Source: Brevibacterium iodinum ATCC 49514 (GTDB lineage Bacteria; Actinomycetota; Actinomycetes; Actinomycetales; Brevibacteriaceae). From it: 64,000 bases of DNA. Every line of letters starts with the position of its first letter. The stretch's first letter is position 1. A program made the position numbers and the translations under genes. Of this stretch, positions 1-8,592 are shown piece by piece. The notes under the pieces were generated by a model, which did no database searches, was not told the origin of the DNA, and was given only the letters and a program-made list of their open reading frames with translations. The stretch is taken from assembly GCF_900169265.1 (NCBI RefSeq), contig NZ_FXYX01000009.1, forward strand, positions 50,560 through 114,559, given 5' to 3'.

Positions 1-2
1 AC

Positions 3-605
3 GGGTTCACCGTCATCTCCGATGAGGTCTATGACGAGATGGTCTTCGACGATGCCGTCTTCACATCCATCGCCGAGGTGAAACCATCCACCGCCGAGGC
101 GGGGGCTGAGTTCGATCGATTCCTGGCCATCGGCAGCTTCTCGAAGACCTATGCCATGACCGGCTGGCGGTGCGGTTTTGTCATCGGCTCCGAAGATTTC
201 ATCGCCCCGATGGCACTGCTGCAGGAGGGGCTGACCTCGAGTCTGCCCGGATTCGTCCAGGAGGCCGCCGTCGCCGCGATTGAGGGGCCGCAGACCGCCG
301 TCGAGGAGATGGTCGCCTCGTATGCCAGGCGGCGTGAGCTCATGGTCGAACGCATCAACGCCATCGAGGGCTTGAACCTGCTGCGCCCTGCGGCGACGTT
401 CTATGCCTGGGTGAACGTGTCCGAGTGGGGGCTGGACTCATGGGAGCTGGCGACACAGCTGCTCGAGAAGCACAATCTCGCGACGGTCCCCGGTTCGGCC
501 TTCGGCCCGGCCGGCGAAGGCTACCTGCGTCTGACCTTCGCGGTGTCGGACGAGACCATCAACACCGCGTGCGACCGGCTGGAGGCCTTCGCCGCTGGCC
601 GGTGA
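3..605 (+). CDS. PLP-dependent aminotransferase, class I/II (3' part; 5' end outside window)
   Basis: The reading frame is already open at base 3, so the N-terminal half lies upstream of the window. The visible 200 residues are the C-terminal two thirds of a fold-type I aminotransferase. They include the ISDEVYD motif, whose Asp contacts the PLP pyridine nitrogen, and the Schiff-base lysine in SFSKTYAMTGWRCGF. A C-terminal small domain follows, with FYAWVNVSEWG and YLRLTFAVSDETI. The substrate is probably an amino acid such as aspartate or alanine and a 2-oxo acid, but specificity cannot be read from this part. The gene ends about 100 bp before a convergent gene. Confidence 0.9.
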   Translation, partial: GFTVISDEVYDEMVFDDAVFTSIAEVKPSTAEAGAEFDRFLAIGSFSKTYAMTGWRCGFVIGSEDFIAPMALLQEGLTSSLPGFVQEAAVAAIEGPQTAVEEMVASYARRRELMVERINAIEGLNLLRPAATFYAWVNVSEWGLDSWELATQLLEKHNLATVPGSAFGPAGEGYLRLTFAVSDETINTACDRLEAFAAGR

Positions 606-644
606 TGCCAGGAGTGTTGAGCCACCGAGCGCTCAAGTTACCGT

Positions 645-674
645 CGACCGCGCATCGCATAGCGTGAGCGGTCG
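645..674. terminator. Hairpin between convergent genes
   Basis: CGACCGC at 645-651 pairs with GCGGTCG at 668-674 across a 16-nt loop, in the gap between the aminotransferase gene and the convergent repeat-protein gene. There is no U-run, so it is only a possible bidirectional terminator. Confidence 0.35.
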
Positions 675-705
675 GAGGGAAGATGCACGGTCGCTGATCC
701 GCACC

Positions 706-1356
706 TCACTCCACCGCGGCGAGCGCTGAATTCCAGCTTCCGTAGAACTTCCGGACGGCCGCGGCCGAGGGCACCTCGCCCTTATGCTCGGCGGCGTATT
801 CGGTGTAAGCCTTGTAGGTCGCGGCGGTCCCGCGTGATTCGCAGTCGGCGAGGAATTCGGCAATCGCCTTGCCGTAGGCATCTGCGTCGAAGCGCAGCTG
901 CCCCTTGGCTCGGCCGATTTTGTTCGTCGCCAGCCCCGCCGCCTTGAGCGCTTCGTTCCAGGACCCGAATCGCTGCACCGCGGTCTGACTGGTCGGCGGC
1001 CAGATGGTCGCCCCCTGCGCTGAGGTCGCTCCGAGGCCGTCGAGCACCGTTTTGCGCAGCTTGTCGTACCCGCTCGCGGTCAGACTTGGGACCTCCGCCC
1101 GGCCGCGGACGTACGCAACTGCTGCAGCCACCTCGGCGAGGGTGGAAGTCACGGACGTCCCTGAGTTCTCGAGTTGGACGGTCAGTGCGGACTCCACCTC
1201 CGCGAGGGTCTCCCGGTCGCTGGGACTGAGCTTCGCCGGGTCGGCGCTCGCGGGGATCCCCGGCGCGCCGGTGGAATCGAGGCTGCGGGCGGTGACGAAT
1301 AGCAGCGCACCGAGCACGGCCAGCGACGAGGTGTGGGTTCTCCCGGTATCAGACAT
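706..1356 (-). CDS. Protein with two FxSWNxAL repeats (homing-endonuclease-associated repeat type)
   Basis: This is a 216-residue protein of unproven function. Its C-terminal half carries two copies of a short helical repeat ending in FGSWNEALKAAGL (about residue 137) and FYGSWNSALAAVE (the C-terminus). Each is preceded by a segment of the form TSQTAVQRF or PSAAAVRKF. This matches the DNA-binding repeat seen in proteins associated with HNH homing endonucleases, but no HNH nuclease motif is visible here. The N-terminus has a short hydrophobic stretch (LAVLGALLFVTARSL) that could be a membrane anchor or signal. It stands alone on the minus strand. A small DNA-binding or scaffold role is an inference. 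Confidence 0.7.
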   Translation of the reverse strand: MSDTGRTHTSSLAVLGALLFVTARSLDSTGAPGIPASADPAKLSPSDRETLAEVESALTVQLENSGTSVTSTLAEVAAAVAYVRGRAEVPSLTASGYDKLRKTVLDGLGATSAQGATIWPPTSQTAVQRFGSWNEALKAAGLATNKIGRAKGQLRFDADAYGKAIAEFLADCESRGTAATYKAYTEYAAEHKGEVPSAAAVRKFYGSWNSALAAVE

Positions 1357-1449
1357 TCATCCCATTGTACGATCCCAGATCCACGATCGCGCCGACAAAC
1401 GGAAGCGGATGCACCCGATCACGGACGATCTCTCCGCCGGCGCTCAGCC

Positions 1450-2120
1450 TCAGCCTCCAAGCAGGGCGAGCGAACCGGTGGCGATGAGCGTGGTCAGGGT
1501 CGTCCAGGCGATGATCGCGATGCCCTGCCACAGCAGGATCCACGAGGTCTTCACACCGGCACTGACGAGGATCGTCGAGGTGATCTGGGTGGGAATCGCC
1601 AGCGGCCCGAGCAGGCTCGCACCGGGAACGCCGAAGCGGGTGAGAAACCTCTTGAACTTGACCCGCCCCTTGGACTCGGGCTTCCCGCCTTCACCGAGGT
1701 GGCTCTCCGTCACCGTGACACCTGCGGTGGCAGCGGCGGGAGAATCAATCGACGATGGGCCGACGGGAGCATCGATCCCTGACCGATCGGCTGCAGCGGT
1801 CGACTGCGCAGGCTCAGCCGTCGCGGCGTCGGCGAACCCGCCTGCCCCGACGGCCGCGAGCTCTCGTTTTTCGCTCTGACGATTCACGACGGCGCGGCGG
1901 GCCCGAGCTCCGAGGAGCACGACGACGGTGACGCAGATGAAGTTGCCGACGGCCCGGCGATGCCGGCTAGTACGGGATTCATCCCGGCCCAGACTCCGAT
2001 GATCGAGGAGATCTCACCTTCGATGAAGGGGATCGCCCCGGCAGCCGCGATGATGAATGGCTGAAACAGGTCAGGAACCTGAGCGGCGAGACCTTGGAAG
2101 AAATCGATGATGGGGTTCAC
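1450..2120 (-). pseudogene. Small multidrug exporter family membrane protein, frameshifted
   Basis: Two minus-strand frames join into one recognisable protein of the small multidrug export family. The first part begins at a GTG at 2120, five bases after a strong AGGAGG, and runs MNPIIDFFQGL... to NPVLAGIAG. The expected continuation, AVGNFICVTVVVLLGAR, is in the next frame and runs to the stop at 1450, covering FKRFLTRFGVPGASLLGPLAIPTQ and two further membrane helices. The shift lies near 1950-1958, where the sequence reads GCCGGGCCGTC; one more G would restore the frame. The gene is therefore either recently inactivated or carries a base-call error in a G run. The intact family is about 200-230 residues, which the joined product matches. 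Confidence 0.75.
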
Positions 2121-2297
2121 GGTGTCCTCCTGAACGTGATCGGCAGATCCCGGCCCGGAAGAACCGGATCTGATGGTTGATACGTTCAGTACAGACTGTG
2201 TTCTCAGAACAGGGTCAAGCCCTCATCGTCTGACCCAGCGAATCCTCAGTTATCTTCCCCAGCCGTTGTATTCGTCTCTCCGCCTCAGCCCCCTGCC

Positions 2298-2452
2298 TCA
2301 GCCCTCTTCCGCCGCGGCAACGTCCTTGATGAAGGCGATGAACCGCTCACGGTCGGCGTCCGGGATATCGAGATTCGGGAAGACAAAGATGAAGGAATCG
2401 TATTGACCGTGGTTCCGGTCAGACGCGCCAATTCGCTCGTGCTCCATCCCAC
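2298..2452 (-). pseudogene. MerR-family regulator remnant
   Basis: From a GTG at 2452, with AAGGA seven bases upstream, the frame reads GWSTSELARLTGTTVNT, a typical MerR winged-helix N-terminus. The next expected residues (VRHYH) never appear. Instead a neighbouring frame continues YDSFIFVFPNLDIPDADRER and FIAFIKDVAAAEEG to a stop at 2298-2300. The central part of the regulator is therefore missing, and the ends lie in different frames. The upstream exporter gene may have been its target, but that is an inference. Confidence 0.5.
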
Positions 2453-2600
2453 GGTCAGGTCCTTCCGCCGATGCCGTGTGGTCCAGTGTCGATGAGGTCC
2501 TCGTCGACTCCCAACACCGCTCAGTCTAAGCGGACGGACTGACATGGCGAGCGGGAGAACCGACGTGGACGGTCCGATCCACGCGGACTACCGTGTAACC

Positions 2601-3323
2601 ATGACAGCAGGATTCGATTCGGTCGAGGCCCTCGTCTTCGACATGTTCGGCACCGTCGTCGACTGGCGCAGCAGTGTGTCCGCCGAGGTGGCCGTGCACT
2701 TGCACGATCATGTTCCCGATTTCGTTCCACTTGAGTTCGCCGATGCCTGGCGCGCCGAATATCAGCCGTCGATGGAGCGGGTGCGCGATGGTGACCGGGA
2801 GTTCGTTCGTCTGGATGTGCTCCACCGGGAGAATCTCGAGACCGTGCTCAGGGGTCTCGACGTCGATCCGGACTCGATTCCCGCGCCGGTCCTCGACGAG
2901 ACCAATCTTGCGTGGCACCGGCTCGATCCGTGGCCGGATGCGATCGCAGGATTGACCCGCTTGAAGGAGCAGTTCATCATCGCCCCGTTGTCGAATGCGA
3001 ACATCCGGTTGGCTCTCGACGTCGCCAAACGTGCTGGTGTTCCCTGGGATGCGATCCTCGGCGCCGAGGTGGCGGGAGCCTATAAGCCGGACCCCGACGC
3101 GTATCTGCGGACCGCCGAAATCCTCGGTCTCGAACCGCATCAAGTCGCCATGGTCGCCGCGCACAACAGTGATCTCGCCGCAGCACAGTCCCTCGGGCTG
3201 CGCACGGCTTTCGTTCGTCGCCCCACCGAGCATGGACCCGATCAGACCATCGATCTCGAACCCACGGGGGACTGGGACATCATTGCCGAGGACTTCGAAG
3301 ACCTCGCTGACCGGATCGTCTGA
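2601..3323 (+). CDS. Haloacid dehalogenase, type II (HAD superfamily)
   Basis: A 240-residue HAD hydrolase likely to be a (S)-2-haloacid dehalogenase or close relative. The nucleophile Asp14 lies in ALVFDMFGTVVDWR. Motif II is LSNANIRL, motif III is the Lys in AYKPDPDAYL, and motif IV is VAAHNSDLAAA. The cap domain between motifs I and II contains the Trp-rich LAWHRLDPWPDAI typical of this subfamily. The ATG at 2601 (MTAGFDS) is chosen because the conserved fold starts there; an upstream ATG at 2544 would add 19 unlike residues. It is transcribed alone between two decayed genes. A phosphatase activity cannot be excluded. Confidence 0.85.
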   Translation: MTAGFDSVEALVFDMFGTVVDWRSSVSAEVAVHLHDHVPDFVPLEFADAWRAEYQPSMERVRDGDREFVRLDVLHRENLETVLRGLDVDPDSIPAPVLDETNLAWHRLDPWPDAIAGLTRLKEQFIIAPLSNANIRLALDVAKRAGVPWDAILGAEVAGAYKPDPDAYLRTAEILGLEPHQVAMVAAHNSDLAAAQSLGLRTAFVRRPTEHGPDQTIDLEPTGDWDIIAEDFEDLADRIV

Positions 3324-3377
3324 CGCATCGCCTCGATCGGGTGCTGGGCCGGCAGTACCTGCAGAACGCCGATGCGC

Positions 3378-4060
3378 CTATTTCAACGGCTCCAACCCAC
3401 ACCACTCGGCGGTGAAGAGAGCGATGGTCTCCGTGATGTTGCGGACGGACTCAATGTGGACGCGCTCGTCGAAGGCATGGATGTCGAGGGATCGGGGGCC
3501 GTAGGTCAGAGTCGGCCTCGATCCGTAGTTCGTGTACACCCGGCCGTCGAGGTAGCCCGGCGTGGTGAACGACTGCAGGGGGAGGCCGAACACGTCCCGG
3601 TGGGCCGAGCCGAGGACGGCCTCAGCTTCTCCGCCTTCGTCGAGTCGCTATCCTGCGGTGAAGAAGCCGGTTCGCTCCAGATGTGGCAGGCGGCTGTCCT
3701 GACCGCGCCGGGCGATGCTCGCGTGCCGGACGTGCTCCTGGATCTCTTCCCACGCCTGTTCCGGGTCGAGTGTGCGCAGGTCGGCGATCACGTCATTTGT
3801 CGCGTCGAAGGCGTTGAAGCCCTTGCTCATCTCCCGGACATGACTCGGTTTCCCCTCGACACGAACGGCGAACCAGGTGACTCCGACGTTGGTTCGAGGG
3901 CGGAGCAGTCCAATTCTCCAAGGGTCCGGTCGGAACGACATCCACATGACCTTGCAGGATCAGCGATCGGGCCTTGCGAGACTGCCGGCCGATAGCTGCC
4001 TACGATGTTGAAGTCTTCGTCGTCGGGCACGTACCTCTGTCGGCTATTCTGCATTCCTCA
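3378..4060 (-). pseudogene. M20-family metallopeptidase (ArgE/DapE-like), degraded
   Basis: Fragments of an M20 peptidase lie on the minus strand. DEDFNIVGSYRP is followed in another frame by ARSLILQGHVDVVPTG, which holds the metal-binding His and Asp. A third frame then gives the dimerisation lobe, GVTWFAVRVEGKPSHVREM and FNAFDATNDVIADL. That frame is cut by a single in-frame TAG at 3648-3650 (FFTAG-stop-RLDEGGEAEAV) and continues to the C-terminus RSLDIHAFDERVHIESV...FTAEWCGLEPLK. At least two frameshifts, a nonsense codon and loss of about 100 central residues make this a clear pseudogene. The substrate class was probably an acylated amino acid or a carbamate. Confidence 0.8.
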
Positions 4061-4201
4061 ACGAGGATCCGGAAGACAGCCACATTTGCTGTCCTTGGTT
4101 GCGCACCCCCTCCCCTCATTCGGAATCAGGGTATACCGTGGCCCACAGGGACGGGTCGACCGACCCGTACTCCATCCACCACCTGACGAAAGGTGACAGA
4201 C

Positions 4202-4666
4202 ATGAGTGACACGAGCATCAGCGCTTCGCGGACGATCGATGCCCCCGTAGAGGACATCTTCCGAGTCCTCTCCAATCCAGAGCGTCATGCCGAGATCGAC
4301 GGCTCGGGAATGGTCCAGTCGGATGACAAGACCGATCGCATCTCCGAGACCGGCCAGGTGTTCACGATGAACATGCACTGGGACAAGATGGGCGGCGACT
4401 ACAAGACCGACAATCACGTCATCGGCTTTGAGGAGAACAAGCTTCTCGCCTGGAAGACGGCACCGGCCGGTGAAGAGCCACCGGGTTGGGAGTGGGTCTG
4501 GGAGCTCAAGTCCCACAGCCATGACTCGACCGAGGTCTCCGTGACCTACGATTGGAGCGCTGTCACCGACAAGGAGGTGCTCAAGCAGGTCGACTTCCCG
4601 GCCGTCAGCGAAGAGGACCTCGAATCGTCCCTCGGCAACTTGGCAGCCGCGGTGTCCGGAGTCTGA
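4202..4666 (+). CDS. SRPBCC/polyketide-cyclase-like protein
   Basis: A 154-residue START-like (SRPBCC) protein. It begins SISASRTIDAPVEDIFRVLS, the usual first strand and helix of this ligand-binding fold, and contains the central WVWELKSHSHDSTEVSVTYDWS strand pair. The fold binds hydrophobic ligands; relatives include the AHSA1 group and cyclases, and the ligand here is unknown. ATG 4202 is preferred over the in-frame GTG at 4193 because AAAGGTG (4188-4195) then sits at a proper ribosome-binding distance. It is monocistronic and convergent with the small gene that follows. Confidence 0.85.
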   Translation: MSDTSISASRTIDAPVEDIFRVLSNPERHAEIDGSGMVQSDDKTDRISETGQVFTMNMHWDKMGGDYKTDNHVIGFEENKLLAWKTAPAGEEPPGWEWVWELKSHSHDSTEVSVTYDWSAVTDKEVLKQVDFPAVSEEDLESSLGNLAAAVSGV

Positions 4667-4736
4667 CGCCCCGCAGCAGCGCGTCCACCCGGGCTGCTCA
4701 CGCCTGATGAGGCTGATGAGGCGACCCTGATCGAGC

Positions 4737-5036
4737 TCACCGCAGTTCGTTCAGGGCCGTCTCCGCGCGACGCCGGCGGTCTTCGACTGACATCTCCCAC
4801 CAATATTCGCCGCGTTCGCCGAGGCCGTGCTTCGCGACATTCACCCTCCGTCTCGCCTCCGCGAGATCATTCTCAGCACCCCGCCTCTTCGCCTGCTTGA
4901 CGGCATTCCTCGCAGCGCCGAGGTGGCTCTTGAGTTCCTCGATGACGCTGGGTTCCAGTGTTGGGTCGGTTCGTCGCCACCGGCGTCCCTTGACGATCAG
5001 CCACCGCTCGTCATCACTGTCGCTGTTCTCGCTCAT
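4737..5036 (-). CDS. Small basic, charged protein (often labelled 'biopolymer transporter Tol')
   Basis: A 99-residue soluble protein rich in Arg and Glu. It contains the conserved core ERWLIVKGRRWRRTDPTL, followed by a predicted long helix (EELKSHLGAARNAVKQAKRR) and a YWWEMSVEDRRRRAE end. Proteins of this size and core recur in actinobacteria and proteobacteria and are commonly annotated as Tol biopolymer transporter, a name with little support because there is no membrane segment. It is divergent from the SNF2 helicase with about 70 bp between start codons, so the two may share a promoter region. Confidence 0.75.
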   Translation of the reverse strand: MSENSDSDDERWLIVKGRRWRRTDPTLEPSVIEELKSHLGAARNAVKQAKRRGAENDLAEARRRVNVAKHGLGERGEYWWEMSVEDRRRRAETALNELR

Positions 5037-5108
5037 GCGACGACTGTACCTCTCACCCCAGACGCAGCGCGTACGTCTCGTGGCACCGGCAGATGAGAGG
5101 ATGGCCAG

Positions 5109-8100
5109 GTGCCTGACAACCGATCCGCCCTCCCCGCCGATTGGCGTGACGCCTTCGCTCCTCTCGCCGCGGCGGCTCCGCATTCGCACACGCCCGTGGC
5201 CTTGGGATTCGAGCTCGTCCAAGTCATCCCCCGCACTTGGTTCGAAGCTCAGCACTCCGTCCTCCTCGACAAGGACGACGTCACCCCGGGCGCGAATCCG
5301 AGCCTCGCGATCCGCCCGCTCATGCTCAGCGAGTCCGACAACTGGGTGAAGAAGACCCTGACCTGGCGCACCATCGACCGCATGGCCCGGCAGTTCGACA
5401 TCGACCCGGCCCACCAGGAATGGTTCACCCAACTCGCGGGACTCCGCACCCGCGGGAAGACGGACTTCACGCCCGACGGTGCGCCGTACCACCTCGGCGA
5501 TTTCCGCACTCCCCTGCTGTGGGATCACTTCACGCAGGGGAAGAAGCTCGGCATCGAATTCGTCGGCATCAATCCGGCCATGACCATCCGCTTCGGGCAC
5601 AGCGCGAAGGCCGCAATCGACATCCGCCGCAGCCAGAACCGCCTGCAGGTGCAGACGCGGGCAACGATCGACGAACGCGAATATGCCCCCGGACTGATCA
5701 AACCGATCTGGACGCACGGCTTCTTCGGCATCGACGTCACCAGCGGTTTCACCGTCACCCTCGCCCCTGCGGAGACCCCGACGAACGAATCCGCGCTGCC
5801 CGTGCTCCAGTCCCCCGGGCCGATCACGATCCCCGCGGCCGAGGCCGAAGAGTTCTTCGAGGAGTACTACCCGCAGCTGCGCTCCAGCGCCGAGGTCATC
5901 AGCAGCGACGCCACCGTCGCCTTCCCCCAGTACGGGCACCCCCGCCTCGTCGTCTTCGCCGCCTTCGGCGCCGGCGACAAACTCTCCTTAAGCTGGTACT
6001 GGGAATACCAGGGACCCCGCCGCACCTTCCCCGTCATCGACCGATTGAGGCTCAGCGCCGCCTCGGCGAGGGAACATGCGGAGCAACGCGAACTCGACTT
6101 CGAAGATGCCGTCGTCGCTGAGGTCGACAAACTCCTCGCCGACACCCACGAAACCGGCTCCGCCCTGCCGACCATCAGAGACGTCGAACTCGACGACGCC
6201 GACACCGCGGATTTCGTCGTCAACGTCCTGCCCGGGCTCGAGGAGATCGAGCACGTCAAGGTCATCACGCGCGGGAAGAAGCAGCCGTACCGGGAGCTCG
6301 GCGGGGAGCCGAACGTGAAGATCACCTCGGTCGAGTCGGACAAGAACGACTGGTTCGACCTCGGCTTCCAGATCAGCATCGACGGCCACCCGGTCCCCTT
6401 CGTCAAGCTGTACAAGGCGTTGGCCGCCGGGACGAAGAAGATCAAGCTCTCCGACGACTCGTTCCTGTCGCTCAACAAGCCCATCTTCGAAAAACTCAAG
6501 GCCCTCCTCGCCGAGGCGGACCTCATCCCCGAATGGGAACCGGAGTCGCCGAAGATCTCCCGGATGCATGTGGGTCTGTGGTCGGATTTCGAGGACCTCG
6601 CCGACGAGTCCGAACCGGCCGCGACTTGGAGAGACTCGGTGCGCGCATTGGCCGACCTCGAACACCTGCCCGCCACCGAGGTGCCTGACCTGAATGGTGC
6701 GACACTGCGCCCGTATCAGGTGCAGGGATTCCGGTGGTTGGCACTGCTCTACCGGTGCCGCCTCGGCGGGATCCTCGCCGACGACATGGGCTTGGGTAAG
6801 ACCCTGCAGACACTCGCGCTCATCAAGCATGCGAAGGCGAGCGCCCCCTTCCTCGTCGTCGCTCCCACCTCAGTGGTGCCGAATTGGGTGAAGGAGGCGA
6901 CCGCGTTCGCCCCTGATCTCGATGTCCGTGTCGTGGCCGAGTCGACGCGGGCGCGTGGGGTCGACCTCGCCGAGGTGGCCTGTGGCGCCGATGTCATCGT
7001 CATGTCGTATGCGATGTTGAGGCTCGAGGAGACCCCGCTCTCGCGGATGGAGTGGGCGGGGCTCATCCTCGACGAGGCGCAGTTCGTCAAGAATTCGTCG
7101 GCGCAGACGCACCTGGCGGCGAAGGAGGTGCGGGCACCGTTCCGCTTGGCGTTAACCGGCACGCCTTTGGAGAACTCGCTCAAGGATGTGTGGTCACTGT
7201 TCTCGATCACGGCACCCGGACTGTTCCCGAGTCCTCACCGGTTCGAGGAAGAGTACGTGCGTCCGATCGAGTCGGGTGAGAACCCGGGTCGGATGCAGCG
7301 CCTGCAGCGGCGGATCCGACCGTTCATGATGCGGCGGACGAAGGATCTCGTCGCCGCGGATCTGCCGGCGAAGCAGGAACAGGTCATCTCGGTCGAGCTC
7401 AACGCCGCGCACCGGAGACTCTACGATCGGATTCTGCAGAAGGAGCGGAAGAAGATCCTCGGCTTCATCGACAGCGAATACGACAAGCAGCGGTTCATCG
7501 TCTTCCGGTCGCTGACGCTGCTGCGGATGCTCGCTCTCGATCCGTCGATCGTCGATGCCGAACATACTGAGGTGCCGTCGTCGAAGTTGGCCGCGCTCCT
7601 GGAACGGCTCGACGATGTCATCGCCGAGGGCCACCGGTCGATCGTGTTCAGCCAGTTCACGTCGTTCCTGGCCAATGTCGCCGCAGAGCTCGACGCTCGC
7701 GGGATCCCCAATGTAGTCCTCGACGGGTCGACGCGGAATCGTGGGGCCGTGGTCGACGCGTTCCGATCCGGTGAGGCGCCGGTGTTCCTCATCAGCCTCA
7801 AGGCCGGTGGGTTCGGGCTCAACCTCACCGAGGCGGACTATGTCTTCCTCATGGATCCGTGGTGGAATCCCGCCTCGGAGAATCAGGCGATCGACCGGGC
7901 GCATCGGATCGGGCAAACGAAGAACGTCATGGTCTACCGCTATGTCGCCGAGGGCACGATCGAGGAGAAGGTGCTCGCCCTGCAGAAGCGCAAGGCCGAA
8001 CTCTTCGACGACCTCATGTCCGATTCCGGAACCTATGAGGGCCGCGGCCCCGGCGGTCAGGCCTTCAGCCAGACCGTGACCGCCGCGGACATCAAGGGGC

Positions 8101-8114
8101 TGCTCGAGGGGTAG
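5109..8114 (+). CDS. SNF2-family DEAD/DEAH-box helicase
   Basis: A 1001-residue bacterial SNF2/Rad54-like ATPase. The N-terminal ~530 residues are a bacterial SNF2-associated region without a SWIM zinc finger. The two RecA lobes follow: LRPYQVQGFRWLALL (Q-motif region), Walker A ADDMGLGKTLQT near residue 557, Walker B LDEAQFVKN, LTGTPLEN, VFSQFTSFL, LISLKAGGFGLNL, and motif VI ENQAIDRAHRIGQ. Such enzymes translocate on duplex DNA and remodel protein-DNA complexes. The start is a GTG at 5109 after GAGAGGA. A paralogue with a SWIM finger lies at 38613-42155. The specific partner is unknown. Confidence 0.93.
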   Translation: MPDNRSALPADWRDAFAPLAAAAPHSHTPVALGFELVQVIPRTWFEAQHSVLLDKDDVTPGANPSLAIRPLMLSESDNWVKKTLTWRTIDRMARQFDIDPAHQEWFTQLAGLRTRGKTDFTPDGAPYHLGDFRTPLLWDHFTQGKKLGIEFVGINPAMTIRFGHSAKAAIDIRRSQNRLQVQTRATIDEREYAPGLIKPIWTHGFFGIDVTSGFTVTLAPAETPTNESALPVLQSPGPITIPAAEAEEFFEEYYPQLRSSAEVISSDATVAFPQYGHPRLVVFAAFGAGDKLSLSWYWEYQGPRRTFPVIDRLRLSAASAREHAEQRELDFEDAVVAEVDKLLADTHETGSALPTIRDVELDDADTADFVVNVLPGLEEIEHVKVITRGKKQPYRELGGEPNVKITSVESDKNDWFDLGFQISIDGHPVPFVKLYKALAAGTKKIKLSDDSFLSLNKPIFEKLKALLAEADLIPEWEPESPKISRMHVGLWSDFEDLADESEPAATWRDSVRALADLEHLPATEVPDLNGATLRPYQVQGFRWLALLYRCRLGGILADDMGLGKTLQTLALIKHAKASAPFLVVAPTSVVPNWVKEATAFAPDLDVRVVAESTRARGVDLAEVACGADVIVMSYAMLRLEETPLSRMEWAGLILDEAQFVKNSSAQTHLAAKEVRAPFRLALTGTPLENSLKDVWSLFSITAPGLFPSPHRFEEEYVRPIESGENPGRMQRLQRRIRPFMMRRTKDLVAADLPAKQEQVISVELNAAHRRLYDRILQKERKKILGFIDSEYDKQRFIVFRSLTLLRMLALDPSIVDAEHTEVPSSKLAALLERLDDVIAEGHRSIVFSQFTSFLANVAAELDARGIPNVVLDGSTRNRGAVVDAFRSGEAPVFLISLKAGGFGLNLTEADYVFLMDPWWNPASENQAIDRAHRIGQTKNVMVYRYVAEGTIEEKVLALQKRKAELFDDLMSDSGTYEGRGPGGQAFSQTVTAADIKGLLEG

Positions 8115-8154
8115 GGGCCTTAGGCACGTACCCCGTCACACCCCTCCGTCCTCA

Positions 8155-8466
8155 TCAGGCCATTGAGAGGAAGAGCTTCTCGAGCTCTTCAGTGCGCACT
8201 TCGTCCTCGTCATCCTCGAGGCACTCCCGCAGTGCCGTCGAGATGATGAGGAATCCCGCCCGGTCGAGTGCCTTCGACACCGCCGAGAGCTGGTGGATGA
8301 CGTCTCGACAGTGGCTTCCGTCCTGCACAGCGGTGATCACCGCGCCGAGCTGCCCCTGTGCCCGGCGCAGTCGATTGAGGACCTTCTTCTGCGCGGCAGG
8401 GTCGGCGAGCATCCGCTCTCCCGGGTCCGCTTCTGTCTCAGTCGGAGCAGTGTCGCGTTCGCTCAT
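8155..8466 (-). CDS. CsoR/CstR-family metal- or persulfide-sensing repressor
   Basis: A 103-residue all-helical repressor of the DUF156 family. Cys53 (GSHCRDVIHQ) and Cys82 (LRECLED) occupy the positions of the CsoR thiolate ligands. The intervening His (CsoR His61) is replaced by Ala78 in ISTALREC. A two-Cys, no-His site is the signature of CstR-type persulfide sensors rather than of copper-sensing CsoR. It is divergent from the small Cys protein and persulfide dioxygenase, with two operator palindromes between them. It should repress both directions until hydropolysulfides cross-link the Cys pair (inference from the family). Confidence 0.85.
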   Translation of the reverse strand: MSERDTAPTETEADPGERMLADPAAQKKVLNRLRRAQGQLGAVITAVQDGSHCRDVIHQLSAVSKALDRAGFLIISTALRECLEDDEDEVRTEELEKLFLSMA

Positions 8467-8490
8467 CGTCGTCCTTTCACGTTCTCGATG

Positions 8491-8521
8491 TTGACATCAA
8501 CTATACCCCTAAGGGTATATT
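8491..8521 (+). promoter_or_regulatory. Promoter of the persulfide dioxygenase operon
   Basis: TTGACA at 8491-8496 is followed after 18-19 bases by a TATAT/TATATT -10 at 8515-8521, reading toward the small Cys protein. The -10 overlaps the first repressor palindrome, as expected for direct repression. Confidence 0.6.
8503..8518. promoter_or_regulatory. CstR/CsoR operator 1
   Basis: The sequence ATACCC-CTAA-GGGTAT is the classic inverted repeat of CsoR-family operators, between the divergent repressor and dioxygenase genes. It overlaps the -10 region on the plus strand. Confidence 0.8.
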
Positions 8522-8527
8522 TACTGG

Positions 8528-8543
8528 ATACCCCCTGGGGTAT
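8528..8543. promoter_or_regulatory. CstR/CsoR operator 2
   Basis: The sequence ATACCC-CCTG-GGGTAT has the same half-sites as operator 1 and starts exactly 25 bp downstream. That close spacing suggests two repressor tetramers on nearby faces of the helix. Confidence 0.8.
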
Positions 8544-8592
8544 ATGGAATTGATGACGAACCGGCCCGCTATGGCCGAAGAAGGAGACAGCT

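Noticed and set aside
2544..2600. Upstream ATG (2544) for the haloacid dehalogenase
   Set aside because: The 19 added residues have no counterpart in the family and the conserved fold starts at 2601.
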